Source: Chrysomallon squamiferum (Eukaryota > Mollusca > Gastropoda > Neomphalida > Peltospiridae). Taken from it: DNA of 57,500 nt. Under the pieces are notes generated by a model that worked only from the letters and a program-made list of their open reading frames with translations, was not told where the DNA came from and did no database searches. Made by a program: the position numbers and the translations under genes. Shown here piece by piece: positions 1-21,741 of the stretch (position 1 is its first letter; each line of letters starts with the position of its first letter). The stretch covers positions 30,951,250 to 31,008,749 of the forward strand of contig CM022671.1 in the NCBI GenBank assembly GCA_012295275.1. Reading direction: 5' to 3'.

Positions 1-1133
1 CTTTAGCATTAATTACAAAATTAAAATAGATTATTTGTTATTAGTTGTTAATTACAAACATATTTGATATCTGTACATCTGTGAAATTAACTTTTAACCA
101 CTGCTTCTGTTTAGTAATATTATTCTACAGTAGCACTGCATTAGTTTGAATATATTATATTTTTGTCAGTAATTAATTGATTTCAGTGAGAAAACATTTG
201 TTTTGAATATTTAAATAATGCATCTGTGTTACAAAAATACATACATAACACATACAGACATGCATACATACATACACACATACACACAAACATAATATTA
301 TATATGTAAATCAACATATAACAAAATGCATTGTGTGGGAACCTTTACGTGTCTTTCATAAGGGGTAGCTAGCTGTGAAAATATGTTTAACAACACACAC
401 ACACACGCACGCGCGCACATGTGCACATGCACACACACGCACACACACGCACACAAATGCACACACACGCGCACACACATGCACATGCGCACATGCACAC
501 AAATGCACATCCAGAGTATTATATATGCATTAACAGGTCAGTGTTTGCACATGAATACAATATATGTTTAATAATTAAAAACATAATCCCTTTTGTTGTG
601 TATCACAGTTCACATATCATTGTCTGCATTTGTTATTTAACTTCAAAACATAATGGATGAAAATGTTATCTGCATCTGTTATTTTATTTTAAAACATAAT
701 GGAATAAAAATGTTATCTGCATCTGTTATTTTATTTTAAAACATAATGGATGAAAATGTTATCTGCATCTGTTATTTTATTTTAAAACATAATGGATAAA
801 AATGTTATCTGCTTCTGTTATCTAAGTTTAAAACATAATGGAACGAGATATTATCTGCATCTGTTATTTAAAATAAAGTGGATTCAGATTATAACTGACA
901 GCTACTTCATTATTATATGATCATTATACATTAAACAGGTTTTAACTGACTATTAGCATTAGAAGATAAATACACACATACATAGACATACACATAAATA
1001 CACACATACATAGACATACACATAAATACATACATACTTACATATTATTATTATTTTAAAAAAAAATTAATTAATAGATACATAAATACACATTGTAATC
1101 TTAATGTTTTCTTTTCATTATATATAATAGAAC

Positions 1134-1178
<45 letters not shown>

Positions 1179-1352
1179 TAATGTTTTCAAAAACAACCAA
1201 ACACAAACAAAGATATATAGGCATGTGTCCATCTTTGTGTATGTTTTTATTTGTGCATGTCATATCAAAAACAAGAAGTGTTCTCCATTATTTAACATGT
1301 AGTAATTATAAACACAAATGTCTGTGCTATGAACTGGTGCTTGTGTTTGCAG
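1..1352. other. Upstream intron sequence with simple repeats
   Basis: No coding exon is supported here. The stretch runs up to the first visible acceptor of the gene at 1353 and is probably intron. It holds CA/CACG-rich tracts near 240-300 and 395-510, a minisatellite (listed separately), CATA-type tracts near 970-1050 and an (AAT)n run near 1133-1175. The open frames over the CA tracts are low-complexity artefacts. Confidence 0.6.
622..885. repeat. About 60-bp minisatellite, 4-5 units
   Basis: Near-identical units of about 60 bp follow one another. Each contains the core AAAACATAATGGATGAAAAT followed by a TTATCTGCATCTGTTATTT-like segment. The first and last units are the most diverged, as expected for an array that grows from its middle. 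Confidence 0.85.
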
Positions 1353-10035
<8,683 letters not shown>

Positions 10036-10390
10036 CCGCTTTCAGTTGGAATGGGAAAAAACCCACAAATTAATCAGAGGAGCAACCGAATCCGAACTGC
10101 ATGCAACGTAGACATGTGATTATCCATTCAGGACTGGATTAAGAGATAAGCTAGATAATCATCTTATCTTGTATCTCAGAGATTTGTTCTTGATAAAGAG
10201 CTGGGGTTTGATCCTGTACTCTGCTAGTCTTCAGGACAGTGGTTTAACCACTGTGCTGTAAAAAAAAAAAAAACAGGAGTTGTTTAGCCTTTATTTGATT
10301 GCTTTACCTCACAGTCTGCCAATGTCTTTTTTTAAAAATTATTATTATTTTTATTATTATTGTTACTGTTATTATTATTACTATTATATT

Positions 10391-10421
<31 letters not shown>

Positions 10422-10494
10422 TTATTTTTATTATTAATATTATTATTATTATTATTATTATTATTTTTTTATTTTTTATTATTATTTTTTAATT

Positions 10495-10534
<40 letters not shown>

Positions 10535-12076
10535 ATAAATGCCATTGCCTTAACCTTATACACCAAAATATTTTTGTGATCACTTTCAAGAACAAATGTC
10601 TGCATGTCTGAGCAGGTGCATTATAAGATTAACTATATTAAACTTTTCTTATTTTAATTTATTATTTGTATTATTATTAACAAAAAAATACATTTTGTTA
10701 TTTTATATATAACACAAAATTTCTCTTTCGATGAGCACTGCACATACACAATATCTATAAAAAATCTTTATTTTCAGACATCTTGATTTAGACCTTCAGT
10801 TTGGTTCCTTCACTTTTTGTCTCTAATCCAACAGATTTGTTGTACTGATGATGATGTGATAATAATTTTAATAAGGAAATTACCTTTTTACAATGGAGGC
10901 ATCACTTTTCAAACAATATTGAATTATATATAGCCAAAAAAATTCAAAAGTTGACAAAATTATTTTTATATATATATATATATATATTTTTTTATATATA
11001 GGTCAATGTTTTGTAAAGAGCCATTTTTAAAGGTGATCTCTACCCAGTTCTTTGTATTTAGAAATTCCAAGATGAAATCTGGTAAATTTTAAATGCTTTT
11101 TGAATTTAAGTTCAAACCACTGCAATTGTTATATTTGATTAGGATATTATGAGAAGGGTTTGAAATTTTATTTATTTTTGCACTGGGAGTTTTTAAAAGG
11201 AAATTTTCAGAAACTGTTTTCCAAAGCATGAACATTTGAATTGAGTTGTTTTTATTTCTGACTCTTGCACACACAGCCTGTTTGACTTAATAATTTAATG
11301 ATCTTACATTCATACAGAGAACTGCTCAGGAATGTCAGTTTTTTTGGTTTATTGTCACATCACCATAATTGTTCAACATACAACAGGTCTTGAATGATTA
11401 ATGGACTGTCTATGTTCTTGTTCAAGTATTTGCCACATTTATGAGTTCTTAAAGGACCAATGTTGAAGTGTATTGATGGAAATTTTATTATTCCACATAT
11501 GTTTCTAACCATTTTAATTTTTTTTTTTTTTTAACACAGTGTATGTTGATTATTTCAAACAAACCAGCCATTCTGGCTTTGACATTTTTTTAATGTCTGT
11601 TTTCTTAGCATTTATGTTGGGCTGCTTATTTTTTTTTTATTATTTCCTTTTGTTTTGTAATGTTTATTTTGTTTGTTTTGTTTTTTGTTGTTTTTTTTTT
11701 TTTTCTTTGTAATTCAGTTAAGAAATAGTTATACCTTATTTCTTTTGGGTTTTTTTAATTTTAATATATAGATATATAAATATTTTTTTACTTTTTGTAT
11801 TAATGTAAATATACAATACAATTTATTATTTTTATAAATTGCTTTTTTTTTTTTTTTCTTTTTTTTTTGTTATGCTGGGGTTTTTGTAGATAATAATGCT
11901 CCATATTTTTCTGTTTTATTTTTAAACTCCTATTGTCTTCATGACATTTTTGACTTTAACAACTTTATATTAAGTTTATTGTTTCTTTTGTATGTCTTGT
12001 TAAATACACTATAGTGTATTTTGTTGTAAGTTGTTGATGTGTATGTATGTAAAGTATGTATGTATGTATGTGTGTG

Positions 12077-12112
<36 letters not shown>

Positions 12113-12140
12113 CTTGTGTTCATTAATAAACGTGTGTTTG
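10036..12140 (+). other. Putative 3' UTR and 3' flank of the first gene
   Basis: There is no open frame of interest after the TAA at 10033-10035. The stretch is AT-rich with an (ATT)n block at 10332-10475 and a poly-T at 10497-10530. An AATAAA lies at about 12125, and other A/T-rich hexamers occur earlier. The true cleavage site cannot be fixed from sequence alone. A SINE-like fragment sits near the start. Confidence 0.4.
10165..10262 (-). mobile_element. tRNA-derived SINE-like fragment
   Basis: Read on the - strand, this has a Pol III A-box-like CAGCACAGTGG followed about 30-35 nt later by a B-box-like GGATCAAACCC. That is the layout of a degenerate tRNA head. A poly-A on the + strand (10260-10273) abuts the 5' side. 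No second copy exists in the window, so the call rests on the two boxes and their spacing. Confidence 0.4.
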
Positions 12141-13080
12141 TTTAGACACTTTGTTTTCCAATATTGCTTGCCATGCTGTGTCTGATCTCTTTGGTTTAAG
12201 TGCCTCATAACATTTCTAACATGTTGAATCATATTTTTATTTTATTTTTATATCAAAGAGATATCACATTTTTTAGTGTTTGATAAATTTAACATTTTAC
12301 CAGATTTGTTCCATTTTAAAGTACCTGGTACTTGTATAATGTAATATATGCAAAAATTCTGATAATCTGAATATTTTTTAAGACATTTATATAATATGAT
12401 TTTTAAAATAAACTAAAATATTTATTTTTATTCTGATGATAACTGAACAAAAAGTGTTTAGAAAGGGAAACCATATATGCAAAAATATTCATCGCTATGT
12501 ACGATGTATTAATGTTTGTGTGCAAATACATTATTTTATTCAGTGGTGACAAACAAAAAGTCATGTAATGTTTTAAAAATTATATTTATTATTATTATTA
12601 TTGTTATTGTTTTATTAGTATTACTCATGTTAGTGGTATCTAATGTATATATATATATATATATATACAAAATTTACTTTTGTTAGAGGTATTTCTGTTT
12701 ACATAAAAAAAAAACTAATAATGATTTTGTCTAACCTTTGAGTATTAATGTTATAAAAAAAAAAAACCATCTTTAAAGCATTTTTGGGGGAATATGAGAT
12801 TTTTGTTCCTGTCCCCCGCCACAACCAAAAGAATTTGGAATATTTTCATATTTTGTTGTTTAATTTTTGAATTATAGAAAATATTAAAGTTAAAAAAAAA
12901 ATGAAATGTGTTTAGAAGTATTATTGTAAATAAAAAAATGTTAAGTTGAAATATAATGAATTTATGAATATTTGAAAACTAATATCATGACAAAGAAAAG
13001 ACAGACTAAGACAGAAAAATTAAAATAGAAAAAATAGTGAGAAAGTAAAATGGAGAGAGAGAGGGAGGGAGGGAGAGAGA

Positions 13081-13152
<72 letters not shown>

Positions 13153-13965
13153 TTCTTTTCAAGATAATACAACAGAAGTAACAAATTAATGTTCTCTGAT
13201 AAAGTACAATTAATATAAAATTAGGTCTTCAGTTATAACATACACAAAATAATCTACATTTTGAAATTTGTCTTTTTTATTCTTTAACTATATATACTAT
13301 CTATCTATCTATCTATCTATATATATAAATGATGATAAGTTTAAATGTTTTCAGTGATATTTTTTGTCCAGACTGCTCAAAATGTATTTTATTAGCAATA
13401 TTCGGAGTGTCTTGATTACTTTTAGTGGTTTTAAATACTTACACAGGTTTGTAGGGATCTGAGGGTGTACACTCCCTCCCCTTTTCACAGTGACCAAAAA
13501 TATTCACTCATTTTAAAGTGCCTGTTTTGTAGCTCAATAAATTATTATTATTATTTTAATGTTTATTTTTTTTCATGTATTTTATTTTATATTCTGCAGC
13601 TCTTTCTAGTTATCCTTCTGTTCAGCACTATTTATACATTACATCAGAGTAGAAAAAATTTATGATCTGCACTTGTGATAAATTTATTATTGCTTTTATT
13701 CATTTAGAGAGAGAGAGAGAGAAATTGATTTGTATTTTTGATGCAGTTGGTTTAATGTATTATTGATGACCAGTCTTTACTGATAATAAAGTAATACTTT
13801 AACAAGTCCATGTTGATACATGGAGGCTACCATTTCTCTCAATTTGTTACGTACCACTTATTTCATGTCTTATAGACTGATCTCTCTGTATGTATGTACG
13901 TATTTATGTATGTATGTAGGTGTATATATTGGCCATTTGAATCTATCTGTCTATATACCTATCTA

Positions 13966-13998
<33 letters not shown>

Positions 13999-16489
13999 GA
14001 AGTTTTTTCTGTCTTTCTGTCAGTCTGTCTGTCTTTGATGGCTGTTTGATTGCACTGCCAGACTAACATTTAATGAAGGCTGCAAAATAATTTTATTATC
14101 TTATCATTTTTTCGACCTCTAAGATATAAACTACAGTCAAATGTTAAAGCAAAAATACTGTAACAAGCTTTGTTAATTTGTTAATGACATTACATTCACA
14201 GAATAGTCGTTATTTTTTGTGTGTGTGTGAAGGTTTCTTTTTTCTTCTTTCAGTATGTGTTTCATTTGTTTTATTTGTATTTTTATAAATCTGGTATTTA
14301 GAAGTATAATAATGGAAAAAAAGAATATATATATCAAAAGCTGTTATAATAATTGTTTTATGTAAAATGACAGCCTAACAATGGCTGTATTAAGAAATAG
14401 GTTTAAATCCACATCAAAATAGAAGTCATTTATTTCTTTATTATTATTATTTTTTTTTTTTGGACTCTTTAATAAACAATCAGTAAAAAGATTTTTGCAA
14501 GAACTGTTGTTATGATGCTGAAAATAATGGCTTTATGAATTTATTTATTTATTTATTTATTTATTTTATGTCTTTTTTAATTTTGTTAGTTACTTTTGGG
14601 GACATTAATGTTTAATTTTCTTTTGCTCTGTTTCTAACATTATGTGTTAGGTTGCTGCTGATTATTAATATGCATATGTTATAAAATGTCTGATTAATAT
14701 TTTATGTGTGTCTATGCATATTTACATAATAAACTGAATGCAATATGCAAATCAATTAATACACATAAAATATTTTTAAAACATTATTAAATTATAAACA
14801 TTCTAATGCAATTAATTAACTGAAAAATTTTTAATCAGCAGAATCATAGGATATTAACGGCTATTGTAATTTTTATTTTTTTATTTTTTAAAAATAATTT
14901 AAGGGGGAAAAGTAAAATTAAAAGTAAAAGCAAAATGTAACAAAAATTAAAAATAAAAATTGTGAAATCTTTGTAATAGTTACTGTAACTCATTCTTTAT
15001 TATTTATTTATTTATTTTCATTCATATCTACAGATTAGACAGCTATTTAATACCAGTGACTGATAACTTAACATATTGTGTATATGTGCATATAATATCT
15101 GTATATGTGTGTATGTATATACAAATATATGTGTGTGTACATGTGTCAGTGTGTGTATTCATGAATATGTATGTGTCATATATATATATGTGTGTTTGTG
15201 AAACTTTCACTTAGTTTACTGGTATAATTATAATAATTATATTAACATTTACTCATCCATTTCATAGTAATAATGATTTATTTCTTCCTAATAACTGGAT
15301 TTTGTTTAAATAAATCTGTTACTAATAATATTTCTACACACAAAAAAAAAAAAATAATAATAATAATAAAAAAAAAAGTAAATGTGTATGAATTATTAAA
15401 CAGTTTAAAACTTTTGACTCGTAAAAACTCTAAAAAAAAATAAAAAAATAATAATAATTAAAAACCCAGAAAAAACCAACAAAATAATAATAATAATAAA
15501 AAAAAAAAAATCAGTATAATTTAAAACGTTTGAACAACATTATTTCTTCATTGTATTGATTTCAGCTGTTTTATTATTGCTACATAGTCTCTAGAATTCA
15601 GGATTTTCACCCCACCCCACTGATTAAAAATCCTGAAACTGCCATACCCATGACATTTACATATCAGTTTTATTCCACTGATGTGCCAAAACTATTTTGT
15701 TTATAAAGAATCAATCATCTCCACTGAATCTGTATCAGTCACATTAGTAAGTGTGTAACATTAATGATAAAGTAAAACTATTTTAAGACAAATGTATGTT
15801 GATAATTAATATTGCTAATGAGATGTGTTCTGGATGTGCAAAAATAATTAGTACTGAATTTATTAATATTTTTATATTCATTAAGTAAATTATTAATTTA
15901 TTATTATTATTATTATTTATTTATTTAGTTAGTTTTTGTTTTTTAAATTGCTTTTATTAACTATTTCACTTTTTTAATCAAATATTTTATTTATTTCGAT
16001 TTTAATTACAGTATTGTAGGGAGATAGGTACATTAGGTTTTTATATATATATAAATAAAAAAATGGAAAGTTATATTAGATTAATTTATTGAGAGGATGT
16101 TGATTAGAAATAAAATTTAAAAAAAGTCAAATAAATTAACCCCTATTTATTTATTGTAAAAAAAAATAATAATGAAATAAAATAAATCAAAATCAAAAAC
16201 CTCAAAAACTAATTTAATTAGTTAATTTATTCATTAATTAATTTAACTTTTACATGTATTCATTAATATCAATATTAACAAACTTTCATTGCATTTTAAA
16301 TCTTTTTAATTTTTTTTTTATATTTACATATGTTATTTTATTTTATTTTTTGTTAATTGAGTAACTGTTCTAAACTTCAAAACTGACTGTAATAAATGGT
16401 ATTTGTCATTACAATTAACATTTTTTTTAATTATTATTAAACTACATTAAACATTGATGTGTTGTTGTTTGTTAATATACATGTATATA

Positions 16490-16538
<49 letters not shown>

Positions 16539-16680
16539 ATTATTAAAAGTATTAATATAAATAAATGAATATTTTTTGGCATGATGACTTTTTATTAGAA
16601 AAAGACTTGAATTGCTGCAAAGAGAAAAATAATTTCGTAACAAACAAACCACAATTTTTTTTTAATAATAATAAATAAAT
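12141..16680. other. Gene-free, AT-rich intergenic stretch
   Basis: I see no supported gene. It contains a (GA)n tract (listed separately), short (TATC)n/(TCTG)n tracts near 13295-13320 and 13945-14035, (GT)n near 13970-13996, (TTTA)n near 14540-14566 and (TA)n near 16494-16533. Short open frames here are low-complexity or unsupported. Confidence 0.5.
13051..13150. repeat. (GA)n microsatellite
   Basis: A GAGAGA tract of about 100 bp, with GGGA interruptions in its first third. Confidence 0.95.
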
Positions 16681-16771
16681 GCTTACTGCACTCGGTGCTC
16701 CCAGGCGGTCACCCATCCAAGTACTAACCGAGCCCTACGTTGCTTAATTTCAACGTGGTATGGCCGTAAAC
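16681..16771 (-). pseudogene. 5S rRNA copy with 27-nt internal deletion
   Basis: On the - strand the sequence opens GTTTACGGCCATACCACG and ends GAGTGCAGTAAGC, matching both ends of the full 5S gene at 27032. The block between GTTGAA and TTAAGCAACG is missing, which makes it 91 nt instead of 118. The deletion removes the strands that build loop B and helix III. The internal promoter (A-box, intermediate element and C-box, around AAGCAACGTAGGGCTCGG and GATGGGTGACCGCC) remains. It may still bind TFIIIA but cannot fold as 5S rRNA. Confidence 0.85.
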
Positions 16772-16899
16772 AATTATAACGTTGAAAATAAATCTATATA
16801 CATCCACTTATCCGGAAGTGTATACTTTTTTTTTTTTTAAATTTGATATTAAATTTTATTCAAATTTTATTTTTTTCGTTCATTATTTTTAGAAGATCT

Positions 16900-17010
16900 T
16901 ATAGTGAGATAACTTCTCATTCTGTCCTTTGTACCATAGCACGCCATTTTGCTTTCGAAGACGACAGCAATCCTAGCGGGTGAATGGGCTTTATCAAAGC
17001 ACGTTTGTTT
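16900..17010 (+). repeat. 5S-upstream conserved block, copy 1
   Basis: This matches, in reverse complement, the block at 26785-26878. Shared pieces in order are CATTCTG, CCTTTGT, CATTTTG, a GAC-CAGC segment and AGCGGGTGA. In both places the block lies roughly 130-160 bp 5' of a 5S sequence and in the same orientation relative to it. The 5S sequence and its upstream region therefore travelled as one unit. Confidence 0.7.
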
Positions 17011-17655
17011 TATCATTTGCGATAAACGGTACCAGATCGTTATATTCCGCAACAAGAGTGTACACAAAAAAAGTTATTTCTTTAGCATTATATGCTTAAC
17101 TTAAATAAATATATACATATATAAAAAAAGTAAAAATAATTTAAAATAAATTTTTACAAACTCATTTATAAAAAATGTTATACTAATAAATGCATTTATT
17201 ATTTATTTTCGTTATTTTTTACAATTTTGTAAACTTTTCTGAATTATTTATTTATTATTATTATTATTATTTACTTTATTAACAGCAGCCTCATCGTTCA
17301 AAAATAAAATTACAAGTGAAGTAGTTATTATCACGACAGTACACAATGAAAATAAAAGTTGAAATGGATTGCTAGCACGAGCCGGATTGATGACGTCATA
17401 TTAGATCGTTCAATAAAATGTTTTCGTTAATACCACTAACAAAATGTTTAGGAAATGAAAATGATGATGGTTCGCAGACTCTTAGCCAGAAATTCGCAAT
17501 ATTAGTCGTCAGTAGACTCGCCAATTTAAAAGGTTTTCACTATCAATTCAGTAACCGTTGAAACGCTACGAAAATCACTTACCTAACCAGAAAGTCGTAC
17601 AAGAACGAGGTGCTATTGAAAGCGTTTTCTATTTAAAGCTTTACGAATAAAACAA

Positions 17656-17703
<48 letters not shown>

Positions 17704-17773
17704 AGTAGTTTCTGTGTAATATATCTGGAGGTAAACATGATTGATTTGACAAGTCATTGTAAGTTTAGAGATA

Positions 17774-18107
17774 CAGTTACCGGATCAATTATCCGGACTC
17801 CTTGGGGCCTGAGGCATTCCGGATTTTTCGATTTCCATGGGGTTTTTTGGTACCATCTAAAAACGCATCTATATACGTAAATAATTTGGCATAAACATTT
17901 TAAAATTAAAAGCATCAAGAAAATTGACGATACACAACTGTGGTACTCGACACGTAAACAATGCGGCGAGTGAATGAACGCCACGCGGCTTGAAAGAGTA
18001 TTCCGGTCTGGAGAGGACAACACCCGGGCGCGCGAACTATGAAAATAGCGTCGGGAAAAAACTTTCGGTTTTCTGGTCTTTCAGGATTTCAGGACGTCCG
18101 GTACCTG
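17774..18107 (+). mobile_element. 334-bp MITE with TA target-site duplication
   Basis: The left end is CAGTTACCGGATCAATTATC and the right end, inverted, is CAGGTACCGGACGTCCTGAA. Both are flanked directly by TA (17772-17773 and 18108-18109). There is no transposase frame; the 89-codon frame across it is incidental. TIRs opening with CAG and a TA duplication fit a non-autonomous Tc1/mariner-superfamily (pogo-like) element. The left TIR contains its own mini-palindrome (CCGGA...TCCGG). Confidence 0.75.
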
Positions 18108-19744
18108 TATTAATATTTGCAGAACGACAAATCAGATTTATTTGTAGTAAAACCTACTTATAAGAGTAGATATAAACTGCTGTATTACCCAATAACGATT
18201 CCTGATATTTTATAATTTATAGAGCCATTAAATAAAAGTAATTGTTAAAATAATCTGGTTTTGAATACTTCTAATAAAACAATCACACAAACGCCATTAA
18301 AACTATATATTTATTTTCTTTAAAAATAAAATAACAACAACAATAAAATAAATTTCTTTCACAACGATTTCTTCATTCCATTTTCACGATTTGAACCCAC
18401 ATAAAACAAACCCTCCGCAACCAAATAATTGACAACTCATTTTCGATCAGTGACAGTGAATCTGGTATTTTGAAAACATATTTATACCAAAGCCTCTGAT
18501 AAATAATTTTCCTGAAGTAATAAATATAATTTGATAAAATAATGCGTGTTACACGGCCTGTTAAAACATCAGGACATTAATTAGGCAAATTAACATTCTG
18601 ACAAATAGGCCGGACATACATTTCGAACAAAACACTGATCAGCCCTTATGTTACGCCTGACAACGCGACCTCGACGGGCCTAAAATAGGTCTTGTGGTTG
18701 CAAAATTAAATCAGCCGTCACAGAATGTCGGGTGGGTTTCTAAATAATATTTCGTGTTTAGCATGTCTGACATTTTATATTTTTCATTTCGATGCGAATC
18801 TGAGCAAGTAGTGCTCGTTTGTGGTCGTTTTATTTTATGCAACTTGTTTTGTATTGTAGAAAACACAATTTGATGAACTTGTTAAATGCATTCAATCAAA
18901 GGCATTATATTTATAACGTCATTTGATAGTCGAGGCAAACAAAAGGTTAAAACCCAGTTGTTATCAAAATAAAGTATTCTTGGCAACATGTTATATGTCA
19001 GTAGTATTTTGTGTTTTTGTTGTTAATTATTGTTCAACATGCTCTGCACTGAGGCAGCTGATATAAACACTGTGCACGCTTCAACAAACAAGCGGAATTG
19101 TTTTTCAGATCGGTGGTTAAAAACGCACGCCAGAAACATGAAAGATACTGTCTCAGTTTTTATTTGTCTGCGCATTGAGCAATTTCACGTTCCAACCAGA
19201 GCCTCACAGTTAGTTACTAAACATCATGCTATCTATTTTAGTGCCTGAGAAATAGAGTTATAAAATATCAATGAAGCCAGAGAATCAAGTTTTCTCTCAT
19301 GTAATTATTCGATTTCAAAACCATAATATTTTTGACTGCCATCAAATAATTGTTGAAATGTTGTTAAATGCTAGTAACACAGTTCCATCTCCACTGATAA
19401 AAATACTGGTATTCATGTTCCTATTATAAATCATGTTAACTTAATGTCACCAGTTTGTGAACAAATTAAAAAAATAATATAATACAAATGTAACTCAGAC
19501 ATCTAATTTTTAAAAGATTTTTGATTAATATCAGTTTTAACCAAATCAACTCTTTTAAGAACTTAAATTATTACTACTAAAGTACTATAATTATTATTAT
19601 TGTTATTGCAGTAGTTATAGTAGTTGTAGTAATAGCATTAGTAGAAGTGGCTGTAATACTTGTAGCTCTTGTTGTTGTTCTTTGTTATTATTACAAATCG
19701 CCTTCTTCCTCTGGTTAAAAACTAATTTTTAATTTTTCTTGTAG
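18108..19744. other. Upstream flank of amidase copy A
   Basis: The initiating exon of the amidase should lie here or further upstream, but I could not find an ATG exon with a donor in the phase needed by exon 1 (one base before GT-TTG-TAC). The 72-codon frame at 19030-19248 has no supporting features. The stretch is moderately GC-richer around 18540-18740. Confidence 0.4.
18721..18737 (-). promoter_or_regulatory. 17-bp element shared with the amidase B upstream region
   Basis: ACCCACCCGACATTCTG on the - strand is repeated exactly at 38262-38278 on the + strand, with weaker similarity continuing on both sides. It is upstream of amidase copy A here and of copy B there, in the same orientation relative to each gene. 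It is either a conserved promoter-proximal element or the outer remnant of the A/B duplication. Confidence 0.5.
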
Positions 19745-19896
19745 GTTTGTACCATTCTCCAGCTGTGGCCACACCAACTAAAGATGATTTCACCAAAATA
19801 TCAGAAGAGCTTGGTTTGAAATGTAACGAAGAAGAGATTGAAGCGATATTGCGTTAGTTACCAGACAATGAAGTTACTTTTGTTAATATTATGAAC

Positions 19897-19928
<32 letters not shown>

Positions 19929-21676
19929 TGACAAAACTCACAGGAGCATCTTCAGATATTTTATTAAAATATCATCAAATGCATGTTCAGTGGTATGCAC
20001 TATAAAATAAGAAAATATATAAACTAACCAAACAAATTAAAAACTAAATTTAATAAATGAACTTAGCAATTAAAATGAATAAATAAAAAATAAATAAATA
20101 AATAAAAATAAAATGTGTTAATTGACAGATCATTTTAAAGACGGGACAGCCAAAGTACTTCAGAGAATCAATGAATTGGTAGAACCAGCTTTACCAGTGA
20201 AATATCCCCGTACCCCGGGGCACAGACCAACTCCCGAGGATAACCCATACAATGCCTGGTAAGTTGTTTATTGTTAATTGTAGAGTTTTCAGATGTTTGT
20301 GAGCATACATATCTATCCATCCATCAGTACTTCCATAATTGAATATCTCTTGCTAAAATTATGAATTTTAAAAATATTTTTGTATTATAAAAATAAAACA
20401 TTGCACACATACATAGCCATTCAGAGATCTAAAAACAGACTCACATATTCAGACAAACATGGACATTCACATGATTCAGACATATACATAAACATTCACA
20501 CATTCACATGTATACATAAACTCACATATTCAGAAATGTGCATAGATAAACACATTGAAACACACATATATATATAGACCTTCAGATATTCACACACGAA
20601 CATAGACACACATATATATTCTGAAACATGCATGTACACTCCAACAAATATCATGTTCAGAAACAGAGACACTTAAACATTCAAACAAATACACAGACAC
20701 ATAAACTTGTATACATCTCAACATACACAGACACATAAACTTGTATACATCTCAACATACACAGACACATAAACTTGTATACATCTCAACATACACAGAC
20801 ACATAAACTTGTATACATCTCAACATGGACTCACAAACTTGAGTTGACAAATACACAGACACATAAACTTGTATACATCTCAACATACACAGACACATAA
20901 ACTTATATTTATCTGAACATGGACTCACAAACTTGAGTTGACAAATACACAGACACATAAACTTGTATACATCTCAACATACACAGACACATAAACTTGT
21001 ATACATCTCAACATGGACTCACAAACTTGAGTTGACAAATACACAGACACATAAACTTGTATACATCTGAACATGGACTCACAAACTTGAGTTGACAAAT
21101 ACACAGACACATAAACTTGTATACATCTCAACATGGACTCACAAACTTGAGTTGACAAATACACAGACACATAAACTTATATTTATCTGAACATGGACTC
21201 ACAAACTTGAGTTGACTGTTCAGGTACTGGCGTTGTGACATCAAGTCAGGGAAGGAGGGGAAGCTGTCGGGGAAGACTGTTGGAATCAAGGACAGCATCG
21301 CTGTGGCTGGTGTGCCCATGATGAATGGAAGCAAAGTGCTGGAGGGTTACACACCTGAGTTTGACGCAACAGTTGTCACTAGAATTCTAGATGCAGGTAA
21401 CAAAAATAAAAACAGCAGTGAATGCTGTAACTGTTACTGAATTCTAGATGCAGGTAACAAAAATAAAAACAACAAGCAGTGGTGTAATTGTTAATAGAAT
21501 TCTAGATGCAGGCATTAGGAAAAAGAACTGATATATTTATTTTATTTCATTTGTTTTAATTCTTACTTTATGAATTAATTTTTATTTATTTATCATTCTT
21601 GTTGTGATTATTCTTATTGTTATCAACATCATAATCATTATCATTGTTGATGTTTTTCTCATTACTATCATCAGTA

Positions 21677-21741
<65 letters not shown>

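Noticed and set aside
17451-17510. Mitochondrial presequence-like start exon for amidase A (ATG-rich, Arg-rich frame)
   Set aside because: The frame stops after about 16 codons and has no donor in the phase needed to join exon 1.
17754-18023. 89-codon open frame on the - strand
   Set aside because: It lies almost wholly inside the MITE and is not shared by the other copies.
19030-19248. 72-codon open frame on the + strand
   Set aside because: No recognisable domain, no splice context and no counterpart near amidase B.
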